Assembly (NCBI GenBank): GCA_039654915.1
Contig: CM077598.1
Location: 78,830,041-78,894,040, forward strand
From: Aquilaria yunnanensis
Taxonomy: Eukaryota; Streptophyta; Magnoliopsida; Malvales; Thymelaeaceae
DNA length: 64,000 bases
Direction: 5' to 3'
A program made the position numbers and the translations under genes. Shown one piece after another: positions 44,589-57,611 of the stretch. Each line of letters begins with the position of its first letter. Within the stretch, counting starts at the first letter, position 1. Below the pieces are notes generated by a model. The model was not told where the DNA came from and did not search any database. It saw only the letters and a list, made by a program, of their open reading frames with translations.

Positions 44589-45319
44589 TGATAGTCAAAG
44601 CGTTATCACCCAAATGACCTCCTCATTTGGAAGACCTGTCACCACCCTCAGATTGACACATGACCAACCTCAGAAGAACTTTCTACACGACCTTCAGATC
44701 GGCTATACAACCAACTCCATTAATACACTCCCTACCATCCTTAGCAAAGTACATCACCAACCTCGGAAACATAGGTCTATCACCCTCGTTAGAAGAAATG
44801 TCTCCCAAATATGGATTACCCATTCAAAGGGCTTTCTCCAGCCACCCTAGGGGAAACCCTCGTTTGAAAGGGTCTTAGATCCCTGAAAGGGTCTTTGGGA
44901 GAAACGACAAATACAGTTGGAGGATATCTAACAGAAACCTTGCACACGCCCCTACCCTCTGAGCATAACCACCTATGTCCAACTATAGACACCTTTCTCT
45001 GAAGGTACAGATAGGATCTAGCTGAACACGTGTCCTAATCTACAGACGCTAGGCATAACGGCCTCCTTCCCCCCACCTCCTATAAATACTCGGTGGAGGC
45101 TCCCAGTTAAAGAGGATAAGAGAGGTACCCTTCCTTTCTGCTCTTTAGTCTTGAATAACTTTTCCCTTCATATACTAACTTGGGCGTTGAAGATCCCTCC
45201 CCCAAAAACACACTCCGGGGAGCTCTTAACCCCTGTTCCTCAAGTGCTGCAGCTACTACTCAGACAAAGGTCCACCAGAGGTTCAACATGTCCTACATCG
45301 AAGATGTGCTAGAGCATCA
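44589..45319 (+). repeat. TatC 5' LTR
   Basis: 731 bp, TGATAGTCAAAGCG...GAGCATCA, matching 62254-62984 in length and sequence. TATA box tataaata near 45081. A primer-site-like TGGTGCCATTACCGGGAA starts at 45322. An ATG at 45288 opens a frame that runs out of the LTR (MSYIEDVLEHHLVPLPG), as in TatB. Confidence 0.95.
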
Positions 45320-46895
45320 TTTGGTGCCATTACCGGGAACTCATCCCAAGTCGCTATCGTGGAGACTCGGTGTTCTAAGGACAAGGTCATTTTGAAGTCC
45401 TAGTCTATGCCTGAACCTTCGCCAGCAAACGATCAGACACCTTCAGAGCCCTCCCTTCTAGAGGATGAGTGTCCTCTAATGGTCATTTTGGGTTTTTTGC
45501 ATGATTTCCAGCACTCCATACTAGCCAAAATGATGCAGCAAATAGACCAAAGGTGGTCATGTGCACGTTCTCATGTTAGGACCCCTTCACCACAGGTCCA
45601 CTTGGAGGAGAGGTGCCAGTCATCTCGTCGAAGTTCCCCAAATAGGAGTTTCCATTGGGAGTCCTTGATAGAGAACCCTCTATTCCATGGGTGGTACGTG
45701 GCAGGGTCTAGATCAAAAGAACCAAGGACTTTTCACAATCGGAGCGCTTTTCCGTCGGAGAAGTCCCTTTCACTACGGTGACAAAGTTACTCGCCGAGAA
45801 GGAGACGTTATTCTCTCTTGCCTGTGGCTGCCAAGCAACGAGGAGAGGATGGTACTTCTATCTTAATGGAGAAAATTTTTGAAAGGTTGGATAGGGTGGA
45901 GAAACAGTTCTCTAGAAAATCGGTTTGGTCAACGTTATCGGAGACCCTCACCATAAAAGAGTGCCCCTTTATTAGGGCAATAGTGGAAGCCCCCATGCCC
46001 AGTGACTTCCAAGTACCACGCTTGGAAATGTATGTTTGGTAAAGCGACCCTTAGGCTCACTTGATGAAATACAGAATGAGCATGGTGCTGCATGGGGTTG
46101 ATGACTCTACCTTATGCAAATGCTTTGAAGTCACGTTATCTGTGCCAGCAACTGTGTGGTACAACTCATTGGCACCTGGGAGCATAATGGGCTTCCAGGA
46201 ACTATCCACCACCTTCACCCAACAATTCATAAGGAGCCGTGCCCATGCAAATGTTTGATATATCCCAAAAGAATGGGGAGACCATTTGGGACTATGTCGA
46301 GAGATTCAACAAAGAGGCACCCAGTGTTCCGGACTTTTGCCCCGAGATTCAATCCTTGCAATGATCAAAGGGCTAAGAAGGGACTCATAGCTCTTCTACG
46401 AGTTCTCAAAAAATCCCCCTAACACCCTCGGTTAATTCTACTAAGGGCACAACAACATATGACAGCCAAGGAATTGAGAATGGGAGGGCCAAAGTCTGAC
46501 CATCACTAGTCTGAAGGTCACCAACCTCAGTATCAATCCGAGGGAGGAGGTAGACCTCAGAAATCCAGGGGAAGAAAGCCAACGGCATTCACCCCCCTTA
46601 AAATTCAAGGTTGAATATCCTCATCGCCTTAGAAAGGTTGGGAACTTCAATCAAATGTCCGAAGCCCATGACCTCAAACAACAGAAAGAACATGAAGAAG
46701 TACTGCCAATTTCACTGGGACCACAGGCACGATACTGAGGATTGGCTCTAACTGAGGAAGTACATTGAATCCTTAATCAAACAAGGACAACTTTGGTGCT
46801 ACTTATAGATTTCATTGCCTAAAGCCCATGACAAAGCAGAAGATGAGAGAAAAGGAGAATATGAGGAGTATGACTTTGACAGGTAATGAAATAAT
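45288..46895 (+). pseudogene. gag: TatC gag
   Basis: Starts at an ATG inside the LTR, crosses the primer site and shifts frame near 45390. Further pieces: 45407-45781 (LAKMMQQIDQRWS), 45818-46042 (MEKIFERLDRVEKQ), 46061-46258 with the capsid core (PATVWYNSLAPGSIMGF), then NGETIWDYVERFNKEA near 46270. The knuckle CQFHWDHRHDTEDW near 46710 has lost its last Cys. Numerous stops. Homologous to TatB gag throughout. Confidence 0.88.
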
Positions 46896-47039
46896 CAGAG
46901 CCCTAGAAAAAACCTTCCACCTTCGATCATCGTCATCCACACCATATCCACTGGATTACCCTCAGCCAGAAGAAAAAGGAAGGTTAGGGAGAACATAGTG
47001 ACAGAGTTTGATAACCCAATGAGCAAGCTGGCCTGAAGT

Positions 47040-47877
47040 GAAGGGTCATTTGTGAAATTCGCACATGATGATCCTCTCCTGATCATGGCAAGGATCAGAA
47101 GTTGGGATGTGAATAGGGTGCTTATTGATGATGGATCAAATGTCGATGTCTTGTTCCTCCACTTGTTGCTGAGCTTGGGTATTTCCAAGGGTGATCTTAA
47201 ACCCGTTACCTCGCCTACCTTCAGTGTTTGTCCCTCAAAACTCCCAGTACTTGACTGGATTGATCTATCCCTGATGTTAAGGGGTACCTTGGTCTAGACC
47301 AAGGAAGAACTCTTTGCCTCCACCATGACAAGGTTCATCATCATAGATGTCCCAACCTTATATAATTCCATCCTCGGAAGACAGATGCAAGGCAACCTTC
47401 ACATTTGGCCAGATGTGAAATACCTAACTGTCATGTTTGAGGCAAAGGAGGGTGATGCGAAGATACTCATCAATCAAGCTGGGGGGAGGAAAGTGTTCAT
47501 CAACACAAGATAGAGTTTGTGAAAGTTCACATACATACTTCAGGAGAGAAGAGTGTGACCAACAAAAATGAAATAGAAAAAGAAATGAGTGATCTTGAAA
47601 AGATAGAAACAGAGGATGTAGAACTTGTCCCAGTTTGAAGTACCCAAGTGGGGAAAAAACTGGCCGAAGGTGACAAGGAAAAACTTGTATCCCTTCTATT
47701 AATGAACAAAGAAGATCTATTTGCTTACTCTCTGAAGGATATGCCCGAAGTAGACCCGAGTATAATTTAGCACAGCCATAAAGTATGACCAGAGGTGAAG
47801 CTTGTTCGATAGAAAAAGCATAGTCTCTTAGTGCATAAGAACAACTTCATTAAAACTGAAGTCCAACTACTAATGGA
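47040..47877 (+). pseudogene. pol: TatC protease and RT start
   Basis: Protease region FAHDDPLLIMARI and VLIDDGSNVDVLF near 47060-47150, then ILGRQMQGNLH (47370) and the linker with VELVP. RT starts with NNFIKTEVQLLMEV at 47840 and is cut by Cop1 after its duplication ggtgg (47878-47882). Stops at several places (about 47296, 47511). Confidence 0.87.
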
Positions 47878-47882
47878 GGTGG

Positions 47883-49297
47883 TGTTGGGTTTTGGGAGCC
47901 AAACAGCACAGCGGAATTTAACCGAAACACTCCAGGATCCAAGTGAAACGGGGTAAACTGGGTGTTCAAAAATTTTCATACCTAATTTTTGGTTGAGATC
48001 TCTCACTCAACTGTAGAGTTGAATCACAAAATTTGAACAGTTGACGTGTTCAAGCTCTCTATGGTATCCATAAGAGCCTCTCGGGATCACCACGCTTCCA
48101 TCGCATCCCGGCAAATGCGTTTCTCTTGCGCTCGCAGTGCTAGCTTGCGTCCTCCAATGAATTGCAAGACAAGAGTGCGGCTATCCTTTTGGGAGGCTAG
48201 GGCAGGGAGACCTGCAAATTTCTCACTAGAAGCTCTATTTATAGTGAGACTCAACTTCCAGGCCTAATGGGTTTCAAAACCTAATCCAATTAGGCTTTAA
48301 TTTCTCGCTTAATAATGGCTCAACTATTGGGCCCATTATTAATATGAAATTATTGTGAAACCAAAAGCCAAATTATTAGTCCATGCACTCTAATGATCCA
48401 AATAGCTCTATGTGTGCGACCCAATAGGCTCTTCCCACGTTAGCAATGATCATAAATATCATTTATGATCATAAGCAATGAGCGGTGTCTAGGAACACAT
48501 CATTGCTACCCAAGTGACAAGATTGTCGATGATTCGACTAAACCTTTATGATCATCACTGATATATGCCATTGTCCCTTTGTCCAAGATATCAAGACTAA
48601 GAACGAGACATGGAATGTGTCACTCTCGTATAGCCCAATCTTTGGTTTCTTGATTACCGAGTAGACCAACTTAAACTGATGACATTGATATCGTATATCA
48701 ACTCATCTGAGCATGGCCATGCATTTTTCTAAGTCTTACTCTATCAAGGGGCCTGAAGATATCACTCCCATTACATAGGAGGGACAAATCCCATCTTGAT
48801 CATACAAATCCCTTCACATGATATGTGACATACCCAATGACCTCCTTCAGGTTCACTCAGTTACGAGCGACAAAGGAAAGTATCAAAGTATGTGACTCAC
48901 ATGTAGGGAACCTTGATGATCTTAGGTTGAAGAATTACATATACCATGATCACTATGATAATCACTTATGACACTCATATAACGATCCATGTAGTGTTCT
49001 CATGGTAGGTTGGTCCAGTACATAAGTTCTCCAACTTGTACCCATATGCAGACTACATATCTCATATTAGTCTCTACATATGCTAGTCGTTATGTATTAT
49101 TTCAACCCGCTCCACAATAATACTAGACTAGGGACGTTTGAGAATATTATTATTCTAGGGTTACAATTATGTTTGTTAAGTTACGCAGAAACAAAACAAC
49201 AAACATAATTGCTAGATTAATGCCTTAATAAAATATCGTGACTCAATGTGCAAAAATACAATCATCTCATGATTGCCTTTTGGGCACAACACTAACA
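47883..49297 (-). repeat. Cop1 3' LTR
   Basis: 1415 bp, plus strand TGTTGGGTTTTG...ACACTAACA. Next to it on the minus strand is the polypurine tract GCAAGTGGGAGAT (49310-49298), typical for plant copia elements. It keeps the U3 palindrome (about 48447-48473). Confidence 0.97.
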
Positions 49298-50187
49298 ATC
49301 TCCCACTTGCACTAAAAGCCAATCATCCATGTATCTAATACCGATGGACCTAGAATGGCTATCATGCTTCTACTATGTAAGGGGCTTTGTCAGTGGATCT
49401 GCAATGTTGCTATCTGTCGAAGTCCTGCATATCCTTACATCACCCATCTCGATGATCTCCCTGAAGAGATGATAGTGTCGGAGTATGTGTTTGGATCGCT
49501 GTTGAGATCAAGGTTCCTTAGCCTGTGCGATTGCTCCATTGTTGTCACAATAGAGCTCTATCGGGTTGGCAATGCTTGGAACCACTCCAAGTTCAGTGAT
49601 GAACTTCTTGATCCAAACTGCCTCCTTCGTAGCATCAGAGGCGGCAATGTACTCAGATTCTATTGTAGAGTCAGCTACTGTCTCTTGCTTTGAACTCTTC
49701 GAGCTCACAGCACCACCACCAATACAAAACAGATAACCAGATTGTGATCTAAAATCATCCTTATCGGATCGGAAGCTTGCATTGGTGTAACCCCTTAAAA
49801 TGAGCTCATCTTCACCTCCAAAGACCAAGAATGCATCCTTAGTCCTTCATATGTACTTAAGGATGTTCTTAATAGCTGTCCAGTGACTCTCACAGGGGTT
49901 CGATTGGTACCTACTCGTCATGCTTAAGGCATATGAGACATCAGGACGATACATATCATGGCATACATGATAGATCCAATTGCTGAAGCATATGGAATCT
50001 TATTCATGCGCTCTCTCTCCTCGGGTGTACTCGGACATTGAGATCTAGAAAGAGTTATACCATGTGACATGGGCAAGAATGCTTTCTCAAAATCTTGCAT
50101 GCTAAACCTCTTTAGCACCTTGTCAATGTATGTACTTTGACTTAGGCCAAGAAGCTTTCTAGATCTATCTCTATAGATCCTAATGCC
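49298..50187 (-). pseudogene. pol: Cop1 RNase H
   Basis: Pieces: 50118-49924 (MLKRFSMQDFEKAFLPMSHG, IPYASAIGSIMYAM), 49828-49508 with GYTNASF, where the first catalytic Asp (usually GYTDASF) is Asn, then SEYIAASDATKEAVWI and YCDNNGAIAQAKEP. The C-terminal ADPLTKPL is near 49390. Stops separate the pieces. Confidence 0.9.
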
Positions 50188-50984
50188 TTACACATAGCCT
50201 GCTTCACCCAAGTCCTTCATAGAGAAACATTTCCCCAGCCAAGTCTTCACGGACTGTAGCTCAGGAATGTCATTCCCAATGAGTAGTATGTCATCTACAT
50301 ACAACACCAAGAAGACAATAGCGCTCCCACTAACCTTCTTGTAGACACAAGGTTCATCTTCATTTTTGATAAAACCAAACTCTTTGATTGCTTCATCAAA
50401 ACGAAGATTCCAACTTCGAGAAGCTTGCTTCAGTTCATAAATGGACCTTTGCAACTTGCACACTTTATTGGCATTCTCAGGAGTGACAAAACCCTCAGGT
50501 TGTGTCATGTACACATCCTCAAGTAGCTTTCCATTTAGGAATGCAGTTTTGACATCCATTTGCCATATCTCATAATCATAGTGTGTAGCAATAGCGAACA
50601 AAATTCGAATGGATTTAAGCATAGCAACTGGTGAAAAAGTTTCATCATAGTCAATATCATGAATTTGCTTGAAACCTTTTGCAACCAATCGTCCCTTAAA
50701 GGTAATCACATACCATCCATGTCAGTTTTCTTCTTGAAAACCCATTTGCACCCTATGGGTTTTACCCCTTTAGGTGGGTCAACCAAAATCCATACTTGGT
50801 TTTCATACATGGATTCCATCTCGGATTTCATGGCCGTTAGCCATTTCTCAGAGTCAGGCCCCGACATAGCTTGTTGGTAGGTTGTGGGCTCATCTTGATC
50901 CATGAGCATCACATCACCAGTGTGAGTCATGAGAAATCCATATCTCTCAGGCTCACGCCGAATCCTACCAGACCTACGTGGGCT
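50188..50984 (-). pseudogene. pol: Cop1 reverse transcriptase
   Basis: Frame 50930-50706 covers ENQVWILVDPPKGVKPIGCK and stops; the next frame 50709-50188 holds FKGRLVAKGFKQIHDIDYDE, DVKTAFLNG and an intact YVDD in LVLYVDDILLIGNDI. A single frame change near 50707 separates the two. Among the RTs of this window only this one and TatB keep the YVDD box. Confidence 0.93.
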
Positions 50985-51691
50985 CTATGCTATAGGAACA
51001 GACTCTTCAACCACAACATCTTGTGGTGTTTGTTCAGGTTTGATTTCAGGTTCGATGTCTCTTTGTTGTTCTTGAATTTCTTCAAGTTCTACTTTCCTCC
51101 CACTAGTTTCTTTAGAGATAAACTCTTTCTCTAAAAAGACAACAATTCGAGCAACAAACACTTTTTGCTCAGAAAGATTGTAGAAATAGTAACCCTTTCT
51201 TTCTTTAGGATACCCAACAAAAAGACATTTTTTAGATTTGGGCCCTAGTTTGTCAGAGGATTGATGTTTCACATAAGCGTCACAGCCCCAAATCTTCATA
51301 AAAGACAAATTCAGACGCCTCCCACTCCATATCTCATATGGTGTCTTTTGAACCGATTTAGATGGACTCGGTTTAGTGTAAAAGCGATTGTCTCTAGAGC
51401 ATGTCCCTAAAAGGAGTTTGGAAGGTCAGCTTGACTCATCATAGAGCAAACCATGTCTAACAGAGTTCAATTTCTCCTTTCAGATACACCATTCTATTAA
51501 GGTGTTCCTAGTGGAGTGAGTTGTGATACTATACCACACTCCTTCAGATAGTCAAGGAATTCTCGATCCAAGTACTCTCCACCTCGATCTGATAGAAGCA
51601 CTTTGATACTCTTCCCGAGTTGATTTTCTACTTCATTCTTGAATTCTTTAAACTTTTCAAAGGATTCTGAATTTATGTCTCATAAGATACA
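50985..51691 (-). pseudogene. pol: Cop1 integrase C-terminal half
   Basis: Pieces with SDRGGEYLD (second catalytic Asp), TPLGTP then stops, NGVSERRN (catalytic Glu) and, at 51308-50985, SFMKIWGCDAYVKHQSSDKL and GYYFYNLSEQKVFVA. Several stops and frame changes fall between 51691 and 51310. Confidence 0.9.
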
Positions 51692-53260
51692 CTAGCCATA
51701 TCTGCTGAAGTCATCAGTGAAAGTAATGAAGTATTGGAAACCTCCTCTAGCTTGTGTAGACATAGGGCCACATACATCACTATGTATGAGTCCTATTAAG
51801 TCATTAGCCCTTTCACTTTGCCCTGTGAATGGGGCTTTGGTCATGTTGCCCAACAAACATGACTCACATGTCTCATATGATTCAAAATCAAATGAGTCCA
51901 AGAGTCCATCTATATGGAGCTTGGATATGCGGGTCTCATTTATATGGCCCAAGTGACAGTGCCAGAGATAGGTCGAGTTCAAATCATTTAATCTGACCTT
52001 CTTGGTATTCACATTATAGATTGGATCTTCGAGGTCTAGAACATACAGCCCATTGCTAAGTTGAGCACTACCATAAAAGATTTCATTCAAATAAATAGAA
52101 CAACAGTTGTCCTTTATTATAAATGAAAAACCTTTCTTGTCCAAACAAGAAACAGAAATCAAATTTCTACTAATAGTAGGCATAAAGTAGCAGTTGTCTA
52201 ATTCTAAAACTAATCCACTAGGTAAAGTGAGAACATAAGTCCTTACGGCTAAGGCAGCAACCCTTGCTCCATTTCCAACACGTAGGTCCACTTCACCTTG
52301 GGCCAATCTTCTACTTCTACTTAGATCCTGCACATTTGCACAAATGTGAGATCCACATCCAGTATCCAATACCCAAGATGAGGAAGTAGAAAAGTTAGCC
52401 TCTATAACAAAAATACTTGAAGTGGAAGTCTTACTTCCCTTTTCCTTAGCAAGTTCTTCAAGATAGAGCTTGCAGTTGCGCTTCCAGTGTCCAGGTTGCT
52501 TACAATGGAAGCACTCCCCTTCCTTTGCCACACCACCCTTTGGTTTCAGCGTAGCTGAAGAAGAATTAGCATTGGACTTTCCATTAGCTTTATCCTTGTT
52601 CTTGTTGGCTTTTCTCTTTCCCTTGCCCTTTTGAACCCTCAAAATGGGCTTAGCCTTCTTAAGGTTTTGCTCAGCAGTTCTCAACATGTTGAGCACTTTA
52701 GGGAAGGACTTGTCAAGGTCGTTCATGTTATAATTCATGACGAACTGACTGTAGCTTTAAGGCAACGATTGCAAGACTACATCAATAGCCAACTCTTTCT
52801 AAAGAGCAAATCCCAAATTCTCAAGATTCTCAATGTACCCAATCATCTTGAGCACATGAGGACCCATGAGACTTCCCTCAGACATCATGCACTGAAATAA
52901 TGCCTTAGAGGTTTCAAACCTCTCATGCCTAGCTTGCTCTTGGAAAAGCATTTTGAGATGTTCGATCATATCGAACGCCCCCATGTTCTCATGTTGCTTC
53001 TGCAGCTCAGATTCCGTGGTAATAAGCATGAGGCATGCAACATCCAAAGCATCATCAAAATGCTTCTTGTAAGCATCCCTTTCAGCTCTTGGAGTAGTGG
53101 CAGCAGGCTCATTTGGAATAGGCTGCTCTAGGACATAAGCCTTTCTCTCTTGTTTGAGGACTATCCTCAAGTTTTGGTACCATTTGAGAAAGTTGGTCCC
53201 ATTCAGTTTTTCCTTCTCAAGGATCGATCGCAATGAAAGTGTCGATGTGTTTTGTGCCAT
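51692..53260 (-). pseudogene. gag-pol: Cop1 gag, protease and integrase start
   Basis: One frame with two in-frame stops. gag starts at ATG 53260 (MAQNTSTLSLRSILEKEKL) and is stopped by TAG at about 52799 and TAA about 40 nt later. From 52738 the frame is open: KGKGKRKANKNKDK, CCHC knuckle CFHCKQPGHWKRNC, protease WVLDTGCGSH, the pre-integrase block LWHCHLGHINETRISKLH, and the integrase start with FTDDFSRYG, then TAG at 51692. An indel there ends the frame. Joined gag-pol in one frame is normal for this family. Confidence 0.93.
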
Positions 53261-54787
53261 GGTTATCTACAACAGTAAATATGCAATGTAAGAGTCATGT
53301 ATTTTAATTCATTTAATAAGGACTTTTATTAAACGATACTTCCACTATTTTCCTCAAAATAATAACCCTCGATATTATTTTGGAACACCTCGGCGCTAAG
53401 GTATTCTAGTGGGCCAAGATCCATATTTGACCATAACCTGAGTCAGCTTTGGCTTTCCTCTCAAGTCACAGCTATTTAGGTAGGCAACACCTTGCCAATT
53501 GCATCCCATGCACTCTTGGATAGTTGGGCGAACAACACTTGTCCAAGCTCATCTCATGAACTTAAGCCCAACTCTATGCCTCTAAGTCCCTAATCCTATT
53601 AGGATGACTTAGTTAAGTTGAACCCAAAGTTAGCAGTTTGGATATCACTATTATCCCATCGCACCTTACCAAGATGAACATAGGTGCTTTGCTTTGGCAA
53701 ACCCACCTAATGTTGATCAAAGTCTTGACGAGTGCCAACATTTGGAAGGCATCACATTTAATGACTTAATATTTTGTTTGAGAGATTTTTCTTTTGATCT
53801 CACCAATTTGTTATCTCCGGTTGTCTTACACATGCATCACATACAAATATAAAACATGCATCTCATGCTTACAAGAAAATAAAGGTGACATGGTTATAGC
53901 CCAAACTATGCGATATTCTCAAGCCAATGAGAATATCATAAAAGCCTAAGAAAAGAAAAGAGTATTCACAAGCTCCTTCTCTTCCTTTCTTGGTTGCCCT
54001 TTTGTTGTCACCTCCTTGGACATACCACCTTGGATGATCCCATAATGCACCATTACATCAATAATAGAAACCTCGAGTTACATTCGAGGGGAGTAAGGTG
54101 AGAAGAGAATGTATAATGAGAGTAACAAGAGAAGGCACGACTCGTAGGCCGTATTTACAAGTACAACCAGTCAAGGGCTATAACCATGCACCATGCTTCA
54201 AACACCAATCAGCATATCATGTCAAATCTCATTCAACAAAAATGCCTGCCAATTGACGCGCGTTGATTAACCAATTTTTATTTAAGTAGCGCTTCGTATA
54301 CGGCGGCCCCACTGGCCGGTCAGCGGGCGGTGGTTCCATTAACCGGTCAGCGGACGGGGTTAAGGGGAGTCGCCTTTCCGGGGGCGAGGGGGGCAGCGCC
54401 CCCCCGTTGCAAATAATTGTCTTACAATTGCTTAGCCCGAAATCTTCTATTTCCAGCAAGTAGGCACCCGAGACTCCTCCATTCGAGCCACCAAAAATAC
54501 CTTACTTTTGGTGCCTGAACAAGCCGAATCCGAACAAAGCTAGGGTTTTTGCAATTACTACAAGAATCATAATCCATATAGGTATCTCATACCATTCAAT
54601 TTCGGCTTAATCTCATTAACCAATTAGTGTCGTTTCTTCATATACGTCATATGTTCATTACGAGTTCCGGTTTCATGCATCATGAATCAATCTAATTAAT
54701 CATGGCCGAAAAGCAACCGAACACATAACATCATATGATTCAACACTGAATCCCGATTTAGGGTTTCACCAGTAGCTCGGATACCAC
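53261..54787 (-). other. Cop1 5' leader with GC-rich structured block and primer site
   Basis: 1.5 kb with no gene, between the primer site and gag. It is AT-rich except 54290-54415, which contains a perfect stem GGGGGGC-AGC-GCCCCCC (54388-54404) and a duplicated ACCGGTCAGCGG-type unit (about 54311 and 54340). The primer site (TGGTATCCGAGC on the minus strand) abuts the LTR at 54787. The frame at 54229-54459 is not supported as a gene. Confidence 0.75.
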
Positions 54788-57606
54788 TGTTCGATTTTGG
54801 GAGCCAAACAGCGCAGCGGAATTAAACCAAAATCATCCAGGATCCAAGTGAAATGGGGTAAACCAGGTGTTCAAAAATTTTCACACCTAATTTTCGGTTG
54901 AGATCTCTCACTCAACTGTAGAGTCAAATCACAAAACTTGAACAATTGACGTGTTCAAGCTCTCTATGGTATCCACACGAGCCTCTCGGGATTACCACGC
55001 TTTGACCGCGTCCCGGCAAATGCGTTTCTCTTGCGCTCGCAGTGCTAGCTTGCGTCCTCCAATGAATTGCAAGAGAAGAGTGCGGCTATCCTTTTGGGAG
55101 GCTAGGGCAAGGAGACCTGCGAATTTCTCACTAGAACTTGTATTTATAGTGAAACTCAACTTCCAGGCCTAATGGGTTTCAAAACCCTAATCTAATTAGG
55201 CTTTAATTTCGGGCTTAATAATGGCTCAACTATTGGGCCCATTATTAATAAGAAATTATTGTGAAACCAAAAGCCAAATTATTAGCCCATGCACTCTAAT
55301 GATCCAAATAGCTCTATGTGTGCGACCTAATAGGCTCTTTCCACGTTGGCGATGATCATAAGCAATGAGCGGTGTCTAGCAACACATCATTGCTACAAAA
55401 GTGACAGGATTGTCAATGATTCAACTAAAACTTTATGATCATCACTGATATATGCCATTGTCCCTTTGTCCAAGATATCAAGACTAAGCACGAAACATGG
55501 AATGTGTCACTCTCGTATAGCCCAATCTTTGGTTTCTTGATGTTAGTGTTGTGCCCAAAAAGCCAATCATGAGATGATTGTATTTTTGTACATTGAGTCA
55601 TGATATTTTATTGAGGCATTAATCCAAGAATTATGTTTGTTGTTTTATTTCTGCGTAACGTAATAAACATAATTGTAACCCTAGAATAATGATATTCTTA
55701 AATGTCCCTAGTATAGTATTATTGCGGAGCGGGTTGCAATAATACATAATGACTAGCATATATGGAGACTAATTTGAGATATGTAGTCTACATATGGGTA
55801 CAAGTTGGAGAACTTGTGTACTGGACCGACCCACCATGAGAACACTACATGGACCGTTATATGAGTGTCATAAGTGATTCTCATAGTGATCATGGTATAT
55901 GTAGTCCTTCGACCTAAGATCATCAAGGTTCCCTACATGTGAGTCACATACTTTGATACTTTCCTTTGTTGCTCATAACTGAGCGAGCTTAAGTAGGTCA
56001 TTGGGTATGTCACATATCTTGCGGAGGGATTTGTATGATCAAGATGGGATTTGTCCCTCCTATGTAATGGGAGTGATATCTTCGGGCCCCTTGATAGAGT
56101 AAAACTTAGAAAAATGCATGGCCATACTTTGATGAGTTGATATACGATATCAATGTCATCAGTTTAACTTGGTCTACTCAGTAATCAAGAAACCAAAGAT
56201 TAGGCTATATGAGAGTGACACATTCCATGTCTCGTGCTTAGTCTTGATATCTTGGACAAAGGGACAATTGCATATATCGGTAATGATCATAAAGGTTTAG
56301 TCGAATCATCGACAATCTTGTCACTTTGGTAGCAATGATGTGTTGCTAGACACTACTTATTGCTGATGATCATAAATGTGATTTATAATCATTGCCAATG
56401 TGGTTAGAGCCTATTGGGTCGCACACATAGAGCTATTTCGATCATTAGAGTGCATGGGCTAATAATTTGGGTTTTGGTTTCACAATAATTTCGTATTAAT
56501 AATGGGCCCAATAGTTGAGCCATTATTAGGCCCAAAATTAAAACCTAATTGGATTAGGGCTTTGAAACCCATTAGGCTTGGAAGTTGAGTCTCACTATAA
56601 ATACAACTTCTAGTGAGAAATTCGCAGGTCTCCTTGCCCTAGCCTCCCAAAAGGACAGCCGCACTCTTCTCTTGCAATTCCTTGGAGGACGCAAGATAGC
56701 ACTGCGAGCACAAGAGAAATGCATCTGCCGAGATGTGGTGGAAGCGTGGTGATCCCGAGAGGCTCGTGTGGGTACCATAGAGAGCCTGAACACGTCAACT
56801 ATTCAGGTTTTGTGATTCGACTCTACAGTTGAGTGAGAGATCTCAACCAAAAATTAGGTATGAAAATTTTTGAACACCCAGTTTACCCCGTTTCACTTGG
56901 ATCCTGGAGGGTTTCGGTTAAATTTCGCTGCGCTATTTGGCTCCCGAAACCCAACACTTGATTACTGAGTAGACTAATTTAAACTGATGACATTGATATT
57001 GTATATCAACTCATTCGAGCATGGCCATGCATTTTTCTAAGTCTTACTCTATCAAGGGGCCCAAAGATATCACTCCCGTTACATAGGAGGGACAAATCCC
57101 ATCTTGATCATACAAATCCCTCCGCATGATATGTGACATACCCAATGACCTCCTTCAAGTTCACTCAGTTACGAGCAACAAAGGAAAGTATCAAAGTATG
57201 TGACTCAAATGTATGGAACCTTGATGATCTTAGGTCGAAGGATTACATATACCATGATCACTATGAGAGTCACTTATGACACTCATATAACGATCCATGT
57301 ACTGTTGTCATGGTGGGTCGGTCCAGTACACAAGTTCTCCAACTTGTACCCATATGTAGACTACATATCTCATATTAGTCTCCATATATGCTTGTCGTTA
57401 TGTATTATTGCAACCCGCTCCACAATAATACTAGACTAGGGACGTTTGAGAATATTATTATTCTAAGGTTACAATTATGTTTGTTAAGTTACACAGTAAC
57501 AAAACAACAAACATAATTGCTGGATTAATGCCTTAATAAAATATCATGACTCAATGTGCAAAAATACAATCATCTCATGATTAGCCTTTCAGGCACAATG
57601 GTAACA
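54788..57606 (-). repeat. Cop1 5' LTR, split by a same-family solo LTR
   Basis: Parts 54788-55540 and 56962-57606, together 1398 bp, against 1415 in the 3' LTR. Much of the shortfall is at the U3 palindrome, which has collapsed here to a single arm (about 55351-55362). Confidence 0.95.
55541..56956 (+). repeat. Copia solo LTR nested in the Cop1 5' LTR (copy 6)
   Basis: 1416 bp, plus strand TGTTAGTGTTGTGCC...GAAACCCAACA, with perfect duplication cttga (55536-55540, 56957-56961). The empty site is seen in the Cop1 3' LTR near 48648. It is opposite in direction to its host LTR, so the two form a long inverted arrangement. TATA box ctataaata at 56595-56603. Confidence 0.97.
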
Positions 57607-57611
57607 GGTGG

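Larger units (their letters stand above)
47883..57606 (-). mobile_element. Cop1: Ty1/copia element (Tnt1/Tork-like), dead
   Basis: Inserted in TatC RT with perfect duplication ggtgg (47878-47882, 57607-57611). Minus-strand order: 5' LTR (57606-54788, split by a solo LTR), primer site TGGTATCCGAGC (54786-54775), GC-rich leader, gag, protease, integrase, RT, RNase H (the copia order with integrase before RT), polypurine tract, 3' LTR. It is the only copia-family copy here with an internal region. Coding parts have stops and frame changes. Confidence 0.96.

Noticed and set aside
54229..54459. 76-codon Pro-rich frame in the Cop1 leader as a gene
   Set aside because: It arises from the GC-rich structured block, with no homology or start context, in an untranslated leader.
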